Assembly (NCBI GenBank): GCA_052148155.1
Contig: JBKQIY010000166.1
Span: forward strand, 43,871 to 107,870
Source of the DNA: JBBQER01 sp052148155
Lineage (GTDB): Bacteria; Actinomycetota; Acidimicrobiia; IMCC26256; PALSA-610
DNA length: 64,000 nt
Reading direction: 5' to 3'
The stretch's first letter is position 1. Each line of letters opens with the position of its first letter. The notes below the pieces were generated by a model. That model saw only the letters and a list, made by a program, of their open reading frames with translations. It ran no database searches and was not told the DNA's origin. A program made the position numbers and the translations under genes. This document shows, one piece after another, positions 1 to 8,915 of this stretch.

Positions 1-1061
1 GGACGAACCGAGACGCCGCACAAACCGGACATCGGTGTGTCGTGGTGACCGGGACGCTCGACCGGGCCGCCGCGGCGCGGATCGAAGGACTCGTCGACAA
101 CCTCGAAGCGGCCGGCGTCCCCGTGACCGTCGGCCGTCATCCGGGCGGCGACGACTTCGCCAGCGACGTTCGAGCCGCCGCACACCAGGCTGGCCTGTTG
201 GTCGTCGCGGGTGTCGCACCCACACCCGACGTCGACGCGTTGATCTCGGCGCGACGCGTCGCCGGGCTGAGCACGGCCGTCGACCTCGGTCTCGCCGACC
301 TCGACGCCGCGACCGGCCGGGTCCTGACGTCCGCGGCCGCGACGCTCTGCCAGGCGTGCGATCTGGTGTTCTCGCCGGCGGGGACGCTGCACACGGCTGG
401 CGACGCCGCCGGGCGGCGTGCGCTTGTCGTCCCCACGTTGTTGACCCGGGCCCGGGCCGCGGCCCTGCGGGACGCGAGAGCCTCGGCCGATCCGGCCGAT
501 CTGGCTGGTCTTTTGGTCATCGGTTGGCGGGTCGGCGCCTCGGCCAACCGGACCGTGTACGCCGCCGCGGTCGCCGACGGCATCGCGCGGATCCTGACCG
601 AACACCGCGATCGTGTCGAGATCGTCGGCGACGTCGACGACATCCCGGCCGAGTTGCGCGGCCACGATCGGGTCAGCGTCGTCCCCGACGCTGATCTCGA
701 TCCTGAAACGATCGCCGGCTGGGCAGTGCATGTGTGGACGCCGACGCTGTCCGGCGCTGAGATCGTCGACGACGCCCGACTGTTCGACGAGGCAAGCTGC
801 GCAGGGGTGCCGACGGTGATGCCGGCCGACGCCTGCACCGGCGTCGACGGGTTCGTGTCACCGAACGTGCTCGTACAGTCCGTCGACCGTGCCGACGACT
901 GGTACGACGCGTTGCATCACGTGCTCGACGACACCGGCCGTCGCACACGGCGAGGGCACGAAGCCGCGCGCCGAGCCGACGCGCTCGATGGCCCGGCCGC
1001 CGCGAAAGCGGTCGTCAGTCGAGTCATGGGCCTCGCCCGTTATCAGGTCGAGCGCAGATGA
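1..1061 (+). CDS. glycosyltransferase, GT4-like C-terminal part (5' end cut by window)
   Basis: The reading frame is open to the left edge without a stop, so the true start lies upstream. The internal GTG at 42 falls inside what looks like a beta-strand (CVVVTGTL), so it is probably not the start. The C-terminal half has a GT-B character: a strand LLVIGWR near the middle and a LFDEASCAGVPTVMPA stretch resembling the donor-binding EAxxxGxPV motif of family GT4. The stop overlaps the next start by 4 bases (ATGA), so the two glycosyltransferase genes are probably translated together. A cytoplasmic sugar transferase in surface-glycan assembly is the best guess. Donor and acceptor cannot be read from the sequence. 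Confidence 0.65.
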   Translation, partial: TNRDAAQTGHRCVVVTGTLDRAAAARIEGLVDNLEAAGVPVTVGRHPGGDDFASDVRAAAHQAGLLVVAGVAPTPDVDALISARRVAGLSTAVDLGLADLDAATGRVLTSAAATLCQACDLVFSPAGTLHTAGDAAGRRALVVPTLLTRARAAALRDARASADPADLAGLLVIGWRVGASANRTVYAAAVADGIARILTEHRDRVEIVGDVDDIPAELRGHDRVSVVPDADLDPETIAGWAVHVWTPTLSGAEIVDDARLFDEASCAGVPTVMPADACTGVDGFVSPNVLVQSVDRADDWYDALHHVLDDTGRRTRRGHEAARRADALDGPAAAKAVVSRVMGLARYQVERR

Positions 1062-3187
1062 GCTCGCTCGAGCCGGTCACGATCATCGTTCCCGTCTACG
1101 GCGGCCTTGCGTACACGGCCCGCTGCCTCGAAAGTGTCCGCCGGCACGCCCAGACCAGCGCGGTTCCGGTCGAGCTTGTCGTCATCGACGACGCGTCTCC
1201 CGAACTGCCGGTACGCGACTACGTCGACCAATTCGGGACTGAGCCTGCCGGCTTTGCGGTGACGGTCATGCGGAACCCAGAAAACCTCGGTTTCGTACGC
1301 ACCGTGAATCGAGGACTGCGTCACGCGGCCGGCGACGTCGTGATCCTCAACTCCGACACGGCAGTCACTGAAGGATGGCTCGACCGCCTCGCCGCGGCCG
1401 CCGCCCCGATCGACGTCGCGACCGTCACACCACTCACGAGCCATGGATCGATCTGCACCCTGCCGCCATCGATGCTCGATGCCTTCGACCTCGAACGGGC
1501 CAATCCGCAGATCGACGAATGCGCGGCGTTCGTGCGCAAGCACTCGCTGCGGCTGTTTCCTGAAGTCATCACGGGCGTCGGTTTTTGCATGTACGTGACA
1601 CGTCGAGCCCTCGATCTGTGCGGCCTGCTCGACGAAGACACCTTCGGACGCGGCTATGGCGAAGAGGTCGACTTCTGCTTGCGCGCCTCGCGGCTCGGTT
1701 TCCGCCACCTCGTGGACGATTCGACGTTCGTATATCACCGGGGCGGCGTGTCGTTCGGCGAAGCCCAGCTCGACGGATGGAACCGGAGCTCGGCGATCAT
1801 CGACGCCCGCTATCCGTTCTTCCGCCCGAACAACACCCGGGAGCGCATCACCGACCCGCTCGGAGTGTCGTTCGCCGCCCTGGAACTCGCGTTACACGAC
1901 CGCGACGACACACGTCCGCACGTGCTGCACCTCCTGCACAGCCGACTCGACGCCACCGGCGGCACCGAAAAGTACGTGGCCGCACTCCTGTCGACACTCG
2001 AGCACGAGTTCGACTTCTCGGTGTTCTATCCGGTCGAGTCCGGCTTCGTGCTCGGCACCTCCTGGATCGTCGACGGCCGGCGGGTAGAACACGAGTTCCT
2101 GTTGCCCGGTGCCGCCACCCAGGTGACACGCATGAACGACGAAGTGGCGCGCGAAGCGCTCGTCGCCGCGCTCGACCTGTTCCACTTCGACGCAGTCCAC
2201 ATCCACAACTTGATCGGCCATTCGCTCGCGCCGTTCGACGCGCTCGCCGAGTTCCCCGGACCGGTCGTGTGCTCGGTACACGACCTGTTCCTGGCGTGCC
2301 CGAACTTCTCGTTGCTGTACATGAAGACCGACCCGTGCGGCATACCCGACGACCTGTCGGTCTGTCGGCGGTGCCTGGCCGACATCGCCGAATCGCCGAT
2401 GCCGGGCTCGCCTCCCACTCCGCACATCTCACTGGAGTACCTGCACGAATTCCGTACCACGGTTGCCGACCGGCTCGACACCGTCGACCACTGGGTGTTC
2501 GCCAGTCAAAGCGCAGCCGACTATTTCTTGCGTGTCTACGATCCCGACCCGGCTCGCCTGGACATCATCGAGCACGGTTCGGTGATTCGGCTCCGCCGCC
2601 GTCCAACCGAACCCGACGAACGCCTCCTGCGCGAGGAACCGTTGCGGGTCGCGTTCGTGGGGCTCGGCTGGGCGAAAAAAGGTCTCGACGCGGTCAACGA
2701 ACTGGCGGAGGCGTTCCGAGGCTCAAGCGTCGAGATCCACCACTTCGGGCCGCTGAAACAGCCCGCCTCGCCCGAACTGCACGCGCACGGCGCCTACGAC
2801 AACGAGCTGTTACCCGAACTCCTCCATCGGGCGGGCATCCAAGTCGTGCTCTTGCCCGGCGCCTACGCGGAAACGTTCGGGATCGTCATGAGCGAAGCGC
2901 TCTCGTCGGGCATCCCGGTCATCGGCGCGAAATACGGCGCGCTCGGCGAACGCATTCGCGCCCACGGATGCGGATGGACGATCGATCCAGAACATCCCGA
3001 AGACATTCGGGTGGTGATCGAACGACTCGACCGCGCCCGCGACGAGCTCGTGCACATCACCCGCCAGGCGTTGCGCGTCCCGCTCGAGACGGTTGACGAC
3101 ACCGCCTACCGGTACGCCGAGCTCTACCGGAACAACCGCCCGGTCAGGACGGCGGCGACGACTTCGCCGGCGGCGGGGACGTCGTAG
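1058..3187 (+). CDS. two-domain glycosyltransferase, GT2 followed by GT4
   Basis: 709 residues. Residues 5 to about 270 are a GT-A family 2 domain: TIIVPVYGG at the start, the acidic pair IDD at 43-45, the metal-binding NSD at 98-100, and a downstream GYGEEVDFCLRA stretch typical of rhamnosyltransferase-like GT2 enzymes. Residues from about 285 to 690 form a GT-B family 4 domain opening with HVLHLLHSRLDATGGTEKY and closing with the ETFGIVMSEALSSGIPVIG donor-site motif. Such fusions probably add two successive sugars to one acceptor (inference). It starts with ATG inside the stop of the preceding glycosyltransferase. A second fusion with the domains in opposite order lies at 18320-20242. Confidence 0.85.
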   Translation: MSSLEPVTIIVPVYGGLAYTARCLESVRRHAQTSAVPVELVVIDDASPELPVRDYVDQFGTEPAGFAVTVMRNPENLGFVRTVNRGLRHAAGDVVILNSDTAVTEGWLDRLAAAAAPIDVATVTPLTSHGSICTLPPSMLDAFDLERANPQIDECAAFVRKHSLRLFPEVITGVGFCMYVTRRALDLCGLLDEDTFGRGYGEEVDFCLRASRLGFRHLVDDSTFVYHRGGVSFGEAQLDGWNRSSAIIDARYPFFRPNNTRERITDPLGVSFAALELALHDRDDTRPHVLHLLHSRLDATGGTEKYVAALLSTLEHEFDFSVFYPVESGFVLGTSWIVDGRRVEHEFLLPGAATQVTRMNDEVAREALVAALDLFHFDAVHIHNLIGHSLAPFDALAEFPGPVVCSVHDLFLACPNFSLLYMKTDPCGIPDDLSVCRRCLADIAESPMPGSPPTPHISLEYLHEFRTTVADRLDTVDHWVFASQSAADYFLRVYDPDPARLDIIEHGSVIRLRRRPTEPDERLLREEPLRVAFVGLGWAKKGLDAVNELAEAFRGSSVEIHHFGPLKQPASPELHAHGAYDNELLPELLHRAGIQVVLLPGAYAETFGIVMSEALSSGIPVIGAKYGALGERIRAHGCGWTIDPEHPEDIRVVIERLDRARDELVHITRQALRVPLETVDDTAYRYAELYRNNRPVRTAATTSPAAGTS

Positions 3188-3857
3188 ACGCGACTCGGCG
3201 CGCCGCTTTGCGTGCCAGTTTCGCTCCGCCTCGCACGACACCGTCCTTGGCGATCACGTCCCGAGCTCGGCTCGAACGTTTGGGCGGCGCCGCACGCGGG
3301 GCGGCGACGTTGAGCTCCTGCCCTTCAGGGAACAACAGCATGTCGTTGGTGGAGACGAGATACGGCAACGGCAGGCCACGCAGCGGCAGGCGGCGGCCGC
3401 CGACAACAAGAAACGCGGCGCCGGTACCGGCCTCGAGGACCTCCACGGGCGGGCCCAAGCTCCACCGTTCGACATCCCGGTCGGTCATGTCTTTCGGCGG
3501 GTCGAGCACACGGGTCAACGCGGCGAACAAGAGCCCCGATCGCACCGGCCGGCGCATGTGTCCTTCGACGACGTACACACCCTGGGTGGGAGTCCGGACC
3601 AGCATCGGTTCGCCGCCGCCGTGCAGATGAAGATGTTCGAGCCAGGCTCCGCCCTCCGCGGTGCGCCGCACCGACAGCGCGCCGCGGGCCGCGCCCGTTG
3701 CCGCGCCCGACAGACGTACGACGCCGCCCTCGAGTTGGGCGTGCAACTGACGATTCACCAAACTGAGCGCGCGCAGCTCACGTCGGAGCCGTTCCAACTC
3801 CTGCGTGACGGCCAACTCCTGCGTTGCGGCCAGCTGCTGCGACTCGGCTGCGTCCAT
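3144..3857 (-). CDS. hypothetical protein with N-terminal coiled coil
   Basis: 237 residues from the ATG at 3857, which is preceded by a GAGGAG ribosome site. A longer reading would run into the sulfotransferase gene on the other strand and is not needed. Residues about 5-45 are rich in Gln, Glu, Leu and Arg in a heptad-like pattern (coiled coil). A beta-rich middle (VEGHMRRPVRSG, RRLPLRGLPLPYLVS) follows, then a basic, Pro/Ser-rich tail. No family is recognised. The 3' end overlaps the end of the GT2-GT4 gene by 44 bases tail to tail. Its place in a glycan cluster suggests, but does not show, a role at the envelope. Confidence 0.55.
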   Translation of the reverse strand: MDAAESQQLAATQELAVTQELERLRRELRALSLVNRQLHAQLEGGVVRLSGAATGAARGALSVRRTAEGGAWLEHLHLHGGGEPMLVRTPTQGVYVVEGHMRRPVRSGLLFAALTRVLDPPKDMTDRDVERWSLGPPVEVLEAGTGAAFLVVGGRRLPLRGLPLPYLVSTNDMLLFPEGQELNVAAPRAAPPKRSSRARDVIAKDGVVRGGAKLARKAARRVASTTSPPPAKSSPPS

Positions 3858-3942
3858 CTGCTCCTCGCCGCGCCGACCACGAACCGTCTGATTGTAGGCG
3901 GCTATTGTTTGGTCCCGCTCCCACCGAGGATTCTGTACCGCG

Positions 3943-4740
3943 ATGGCCGCTTCGACGGATCGCTGCGCGCTCCCGACGTTCGTCATTATCGGCGCCCAGA
4001 AGAGCGCGACCCGCTGGTTGCGGACCAATCTCGGAGCGCATCCTGAGATTTTCACGGCACGCTCCGAGATGCATTTCTGGAACAGCCCCCATCGTGTCGA
4101 CCGCCTCGGCGTCGAGTGGTATCGCGACCAGTTCGAAGGTTGGAACGGCGAACCGATCGTCGGAGAAGCCACTCCCGGCTACATGATCTGGCGTCATCAT
4201 CCCGCCTACGTCGCGCAACGCATCAAAGATCACCTTCCTGACGTCAAGTTGATCGCGATTTTGCGCAACCCGATCGACCGGGCGCAGTCGGCGATGTTGC
4301 ATCACATGCGCCGCCACCGGATCCCTCGCGACGTCCGCCTGATCGACGCGGTGCGCGAGTTCCGGCCTGCGGAGTCCGACTGGTTCTGTCTGGTGTCGGG
4401 CGGCTGGTACGCGGCGAGCCTCGAGCCGTTCCTCGACCGTTTCGGAGATCGACTCCTCGTAGTCCTCCACGACCAGGTTTCGGTCGACCCGGCAGGCGTG
4501 TACCGCAGCGCGCTCGGGCATGTGGGCGCCGACACCGACTTCCTTCCCGACGATCTGTCCCAGGTCGTGTTCTCCAATCAGCGCGGCCGCGCCGGGCGCC
4601 GAAGCCCACTCTCGGTCGAAGACCGCGTCGAGCTCTGGGAATATTTCCGCGCCGACGTCGGCCGCCTCGAACGGATGCTCGGCGTCGACCTCAGCGGCTG
4701 GGCGCCCGACGTCGCGGCCCGATCCGAGCTACAGCACTAG
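3943..4740 (+). CDS. sulfotransferase family protein
   Basis: 265 residues, close to the usual size of bacterial PAPS-dependent sulfotransferases. Residues 17-24 (GAQKSATR) are the 5'-phosphosulfate loop that binds PAPS, and R108-S116 within LRNPIDRAQS is the 3'-phosphate-binding strand and helix. It probably moves sulfate from PAPS to a hydroxyl of a glycan or lipid; the substrate cannot be read. It is divergent from the coiled-coil gene, with 85 bases between starts, and convergent with the SDR gene, whose end it overlaps by 12 bases. Confidence 0.8.
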   Translation: MAASTDRCALPTFVIIGAQKSATRWLRTNLGAHPEIFTARSEMHFWNSPHRVDRLGVEWYRDQFEGWNGEPIVGEATPGYMIWRHHPAYVAQRIKDHLPDVKLIAILRNPIDRAQSAMLHHMRRHRIPRDVRLIDAVREFRPAESDWFCLVSGGWYAASLEPFLDRFGDRLLVVLHDQVSVDPAGVYRSALGHVGADTDFLPDDLSQVVFSNQRGRAGRRSPLSVEDRVELWEYFRADVGRLERMLGVDLSGWAPDVAARSELQH

Positions 4741-5457
4741 CTCGGTGCCGTCGAAATGCAAGAACTTGCCGGCATCCGTTTCGGTCAAGTTGCTGATCAC
4801 GCGTCGTATCTTCGTGACACTGTCGGTCGCGGTCATCGGCGCGTGAGCGCCACCGATGCCGGTCTGCACGTGTCCAGGGTTCACCAGAGCGGCGATCACA
4901 CCTTCGGGCGCCAGATCGAGTGCGAGGCAACGGGCAGCCGAGTTCAGCGCAGCTTTGCTCGACCCGTACAGATATGAGCGGCCCGGTGTCGCCTCCCGGG
5001 GCAGGCCAGCACGGCTCGACATGAACACGATCTTGTGTTCGGCGCTCGCGGCGACATTTCGCCACAGGCGCACCGCGACGCGGATCGTCGCGATCACGTT
5101 GATCCCCATCACCCGACGCCAGGCGGCCCAGTCGAGGTCGGGAAAGTGTGAGCGGGTGCCGCCGAACGCGGCGGCGTTACAGATCAGGATGTCGATCGGG
5201 ACACCTTCGAGCTGCGCGGCCAACGTTTCGAGGTCCGGCTCGGATCCGATGTCGAGCTGATGCACGCTGACCGTGCCCGACCCGCGTGTGTTCGTGTCCG
5301 CGATCGCGTTCAGTTCGGTCGCCCGTTCGGGATCACGGCACGTCGCGATGACGTCGTAGCCGTCGTAGGCGTACTGGCGAACGAGCTCGAGACCGATGCC
5401 GCGACTCGACCCCGTCACGAGGACGCGCCCGCGAGACCCTGGGTGCCCGTCGGCCAT
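4729..5457 (-). CDS. SDR family oxidoreductase
   Basis: 242 residues, a classical short-chain dehydrogenase. The nucleotide-binding TGSSRGIG is at 15-22, the NAA motif near 94, the catalytic Ser near 147, and Tyr164-x3-Lys168 in YGSSK. It probably uses NAD(P)H to reduce a carbonyl or oxidise an alcohol of a small molecule or nucleotide sugar. The start overlaps the stop of the upstream methyltransferase (ATGA), so they form a two-gene operon. The substrate is unknown; its company suggests tailoring of a glycan or glycolipid. Confidence 0.85.
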   Translation of the reverse strand: MADGHPGSRGRVLVTGSSRGIGLELVRQYAYDGYDVIATCRDPERATELNAIADTNTRGSGTVSVHQLDIGSEPDLETLAAQLEGVPIDILICNAAAFGGTRSHFPDLDWAAWRRVMGINVIATIRVAVRLWRNVAASAEHKIVFMSSRAGLPREATPGRSYLYGSSKAALNSAARCLALDLAPEGVIAALVNPGHVQTGIGGAHAPMTATDSVTKIRRVISNLTETDAGKFLHFDGTELVL

Positions 5458-6239
5458 CAGTCGAGCGTCCGGGAGCGGACAACGCGCGGTCGAATCGTCT
5501 CCGGGAGCTCACGATTGAGGAAGGCGGCCTGTTCCACGTCGTCGGAGACGAAGCGGCGCGACGTTCCCTTCGAGAAATGCACCCAAAAGCTCGTGCGGTA
5601 GTACTTCACGTCGAGATCGGTCACGCCGAGCGCATCGGAAAACAACACGAGGATCTCATCGAAGCTGTAGTAGTGCATCCAATGCGCGTCCACGTTGTTC
5701 ACGTGATTCCAGCATTCCTGTTCGTAGGTGCGACCCGACTGCGGAAGATGGTGGATCGAGATGAGATGCAACGTCGCGTGTCCGCCCGGCTTGAGCAGTC
5801 GCATCAGCTCCTTCATCGCGAGGAACGCGTGATGCTTTTCGATGTGCTGCAGGCAAGCGACGGAGTAGACGTTGTCGAACGAGTCGTCTTCGAGGGGGAC
5901 ATGGAGGCCGTCGTAGAGCACGTACTGTGCTCGCGGGTCGCTCCAACGTTGGCGGGCGCTGTCGATCATCACCGGCGAGACGTCGAGACCGACGATCTCG
6001 CCGATCGGGTAACGCTCGAGCATCGCCTCCATGATCCAGCCCACGCCCTGGCCGAGCTCGAGGACGCGTGCGCCGTCGGTGGGCCGGGCGTAGGGGAACA
6101 GCAACTCGAAGAAGGTGTCGCGCCGGTCGGCAGCCCGATCGGCGAGCATGTCGAGCGGCACGCCGTCGTGAATTCGTTTGTTCAGACCTTCCAGGGTGCT
6201 CGGACGCACCCACGCCTGTTTGTAACCCTCCGAATCCAT
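5457..6239 (-). CDS. class I SAM-dependent methyltransferase
   Basis: 260 residues. Motif I ELGQGVG at 61-67 and the acidic LDVS after the next strand form the SAM site. The SVACLQHIEKH and LLKPGG stretches are typical of Methyltransf_11/25 enzymes acting on small molecules or sugars. The ATG is preceded by GAGGAG. It is first in a two-gene operon with the SDR and divergent from the PhyH-type dioxygenase gene (91 bases between starts). It likely O-methylates a sugar or lipid in the surface-glycan pathway, which is inferred from position only. Confidence 0.8.
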   Translation of the reverse strand: MDSEGYKQAWVRPSTLEGLNKRIHDGVPLDMLADRAADRRDTFFELLFPYARPTDGARVLELGQGVGWIMEAMLERYPIGEIVGLDVSPVMIDSARQRWSDPRAQYVLYDGLHVPLEDDSFDNVYSVACLQHIEKHHAFLAMKELMRLLKPGGHATLHLISIHHLPQSGRTYEQECWNHVNNVDAHWMHYYSFDEILVLFSDALGVTDLDVKYYRTSFWVHFSKGTSRRFVSDDVEQAAFLNRELPETIRPRVVRSRTLD

Positions 6240-6330
6240 CTGACTCCTCGATCCTCGGCCGCTCAGTGTTGCCGCCGAAGGTCCGCGGGAGCAATCCGGG
6301 CGAATGGCGCGGTAGAATTTCGTTGCCGAG

Positions 6331-7284
6331 ATGGCATCCTGGGGGGCGGACGGTTTGGAGCTGCAATCAGACTTGTGGCTCGACCAGCCCGACGCGCACG
6401 CAGGCGTCGACGCGCAGCTCGGCCGCGGTCTGGTCTCGGGCGAAGAGGCCGCGCTCCTGCACGTCTTTGTCGACGAGGGCTACATCAAGTTCCAGATCGG
6501 ACTGGACGAGGAGTTCAGTCGCGGTTTCGACGATGACGTGTCGCGGATCTGGGCCGAACGTCCGAACGACCTTGCCATCTCGTTGTTCGACGGGCCGACC
6601 GCCTTTTCCGACTACGACGGCCGAGTCCGCAACGTGGGCTACCGCATCCCCGACCTGCACAGCCATTCCGGTCACGCCCTCGATCTGTACCTCCATCCGA
6701 CGATGTTCCGGATGGTGGAGCTGATCTACGGCCAGCCCGCGATCTCGTTCCAGTCGCTGTATTTCGAATACGGATCTCAACAGGCCCTGCACCGCGACCC
6801 GATGTACGTCGTCACCGATCCGGCGTCTCACCTGCTGGCGTCTTGGGTCGCGCTCGAGGACATCGCACCTGACAGTGGCCCGCTGGCGTACGTCTCGGGG
6901 TCTCATCGCCTGCCGTGGTTCGAGTTCGAGCCCGACACGGTCGTGTGCGGCCAGCGGGTCCCCGCCGAGAAACGAGAAGCTTTCGAGCAATGGAAACGCG
7001 ACACGATGCGTGAACGAAACCTCGAAGTGGAGGCGTTCACCTGCCGGCGGGGAGACGCGTTCATCTGGCACGCCGGACTGCTGCACGGCGGCAGCCGGAT
7101 CGGGGACCGCGCCAAGACGCGCAAGAGCTTCGTCGTGCACTACTGCACCGCCGCGGACTACGCGTCGCGTGGCGCAAGCATGCGGGTACGTGAGGGCGAC
7201 GGGTGGCGTCGCGAACATCGCCACACCGACACCGTGATCGAACGTCGTCACGGACGCGGACTCGACAACCCGCTGCGAACCTAG
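6331..7284 (+). CDS. phytanoyl-CoA dioxygenase (PhyH) family protein
   Basis: 317 residues. The Fe(II)/2-oxoglutarate site is visible: H154-x-D156 in LHRDP, a distal His at 252 in LLHGGS, and Arg264 in TRKSF, which should hold the 2-oxoglutarate carboxylate. The family hydroxylates unactivated carbons in lipids, sugars and natural products. A TAGAAT -10 box at 6313-6318 lies 12 bases before the ATG, so the leader is very short. It is followed after 5 bases by the GT-C-like membrane protein gene, suggesting that it modifies a lipid carrier or glycan. Confidence 0.8.
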   Translation: MASWGADGLELQSDLWLDQPDAHAGVDAQLGRGLVSGEEAALLHVFVDEGYIKFQIGLDEEFSRGFDDDVSRIWAERPNDLAISLFDGPTAFSDYDGRVRNVGYRIPDLHSHSGHALDLYLHPTMFRMVELIYGQPAISFQSLYFEYGSQQALHRDPMYVVTDPASHLLASWVALEDIAPDSGPLAYVSGSHRLPWFEFEPDTVVCGQRVPAEKREAFEQWKRDTMRERNLEVEAFTCRRGDAFIWHAGLLHGGSRIGDRAKTRKSFVVHYCTAADYASRGASMRVREGDGWRREHRHTDTVIERRHGRGLDNPLRT

Positions 7285-7289
7285 GCCGC

Positions 7290-8915
7290 GTGACGCTCAG
7301 CAAGCGGTTGCGCCGGCTCGGCGGCGCACGCGCCGCGCTGGTGGCGTTCCTCGCCGTCGAGGTCGGAGCGGTCCCGCTGTGTTTGACGTGGGGCAACAAG
7401 TGGTGGTTCTGGGCCGACGACTGGGACTTCCTCGCCGCCCGCACCGCCGGCAACTTCGGCGATCTGTTCCGTTCGCACTACCAGCACTGGGTGACGTTGC
7501 CGGTCTTGGCGTACCGGCTGTTGTGGGTGCTGTTCGGCATCAGGCACTACGTGCCCTATCAGCTGCTCGTCATCGTGTTGCACCTGTGCGCGGCGTTGCT
7601 CCTGCGTACGGTGATGCGACGGGCCGGGGTACGACCGTGGATGGCGACGCTCGTCGCGGCCGTGTTCGTGTTCTTCGGCTCAGGTGCGGAAAACATCCTC
7701 ATCGCGTTCCAGATCACGTTCGTCGGTTCGCTCGTCTTCGGGCTCGTCCAGCTGCTGCTCGCCGATCATGACGGACCGGTCGACCGGCGCGACTGGTTCG
7801 GTCTGGCTGCCGGGCTCGCCGGATTGATGTGCTCGGGTGTCGGTGTGACGATGGCGGTCATCGTCGGCGTCGCCATGCTGTTGCGACGCGGCTGGCGGAT
7901 CGCGTTGCTGCACACGGTGCCCCTCGCGGCTGCGTACACCATTTGGGTGGCGGTCAGCCCCAAGGGGTCCGCTCCGGTCAGCTACACGACCCAGTCGGTC
8001 GTGCAGGTCGTCAAGTTCGTCGTGCTCGGCGCAGGTGATGTCTTCGGGCGGCTCGGCCAGCTTCCCGGACTCGGAGTCGTGTTGGCGCTGTTGTTGCTCG
8101 TCGGGTTCGTGGTCGCGATCGACCGGGAGGACTTCGCTGCGCTCCGCCACCAGTTCGCGGTTCCGGTCGCCTTGTTCGTCGGTGCGGGCTTCTTTTTGCT
8201 CGTGACCGCCGTGGTGCGTTCGGGCCAACCTCCGCCGATCTTCGGCGTCGCCGACGTCGGCCCCGATCGGGCCCGCCAGAGCCGATACGTCTACATGACA
8301 GCGGCGATGCTGTTACCGATGTTGGCGATCGCGGCTGACGCGATCGCCCGGCAGTGGCGCATCCTGACGATCCCGGTTCTGGCCCTTGTCGTCGCGGGAG
8401 TTCCCGGCAACCTCCATCAGCTCCAGATCTATACCGAACAGATGGAACACTCGCGCGACCAGGAACGTGTCATCATTCTCGAAGCGCCTCGGCTCCCGAT
8501 CGCGCCGCACGTTCCGCCGTCTCTGTCGCCGGCACACTTCACCGGTCTTTCCATGGGCTGGCTGATCGACAGTCTCCCGTCGGGACGGATTCCTTCACCG
8601 GGGCCGCTCACGCAAACCGAGATCGCGGATCAGACCCTCAAGCTGGTCTTGCGAAACGCCAAACTCCCGACGACCGCCAACTGTCATCCCCTGGTACACG
8701 TCGAAAGACGCGTGTTGCGGTTCCTTGACCGGATGACCCTCGAGACCGGCACCGCGACGATCACGTACTTCCCGCCTTCCGGTCCGCCGTCGTCGCCGAC
8801 ACCGTTCCAGTCGTCGAGCACGTCGAGAACCCTTGTCGCGACCTCCGGTCCGCTCGACCTCGAAATCACACCGGGGCTCCAACCGGCCGAGCTGTGCGAG
8901 CTCGACGTCGGTTAA
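7290..8915 (+). CDS. multi-pass membrane protein, GT-C-like, paralogue of 20271-21992
   Basis: 541 residues from the GTG at 7290, just after the dioxygenase stop; a longer upstream reading would overlap that gene. There are about ten hydrophobic segments. After the first one comes an acidic loop WADDWDFLA (D43, D44, D46), like the loop-1 acidic motif of lipid-linked GT-C glycosyltransferases, then HWVTLPVLAYR. A soluble tail of about 130 residues follows the last membrane segment. It shares the acidic loop and the FFGSG and VGSLVFGL stretches with the protein at 20271-21992. A polyprenyl-phosphate-sugar-dependent transferase is likely, though it could be a glycan-processing membrane protein without transferase activity. 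Confidence 0.65.
   Translation: MTLSKRLRRLGGARAALVAFLAVEVGAVPLCLTWGNKWWFWADDWDFLAARTAGNFGDLFRSHYQHWVTLPVLAYRLLWVLFGIRHYVPYQLLVIVLHLCAALLLRTVMRRAGVRPWMATLVAAVFVFFGSGAENILIAFQITFVGSLVFGLVQLLLADHDGPVDRRDWFGLAAGLAGLMCSGVGVTMAVIVGVAMLLRRGWRIALLHTVPLAAAYTIWVAVSPKGSAPVSYTTQSVVQVVKFVVLGAGDVFGRLGQLPGLGVVLALLLLVGFVVAIDREDFAALRHQFAVPVALFVGAGFFLLVTAVVRSGQPPPIFGVADVGPDRARQSRYVYMTAAMLLPMLAIAADAIARQWRILTIPVLALVVAGVPGNLHQLQIYTEQMEHSRDQERVIILEAPRLPIAPHVPPSLSPAHFTGLSMGWLIDSLPSGRIPSPGPLTQTEIADQTLKLVLRNAKLPTTANCHPLVHVERRVLRFLDRMTLETGTATITYFPPSGPPSSPTPFQSSSTSRTLVATSGPLDLEITPGLQPAELCELDVG

Noticed and set aside
3858..4172. N-terminal extension of the coiled-coil protein
   Set aside because: It would overlap the start of the sulfotransferase on the other strand, and a good ribosome site precedes the ATG at 3857.
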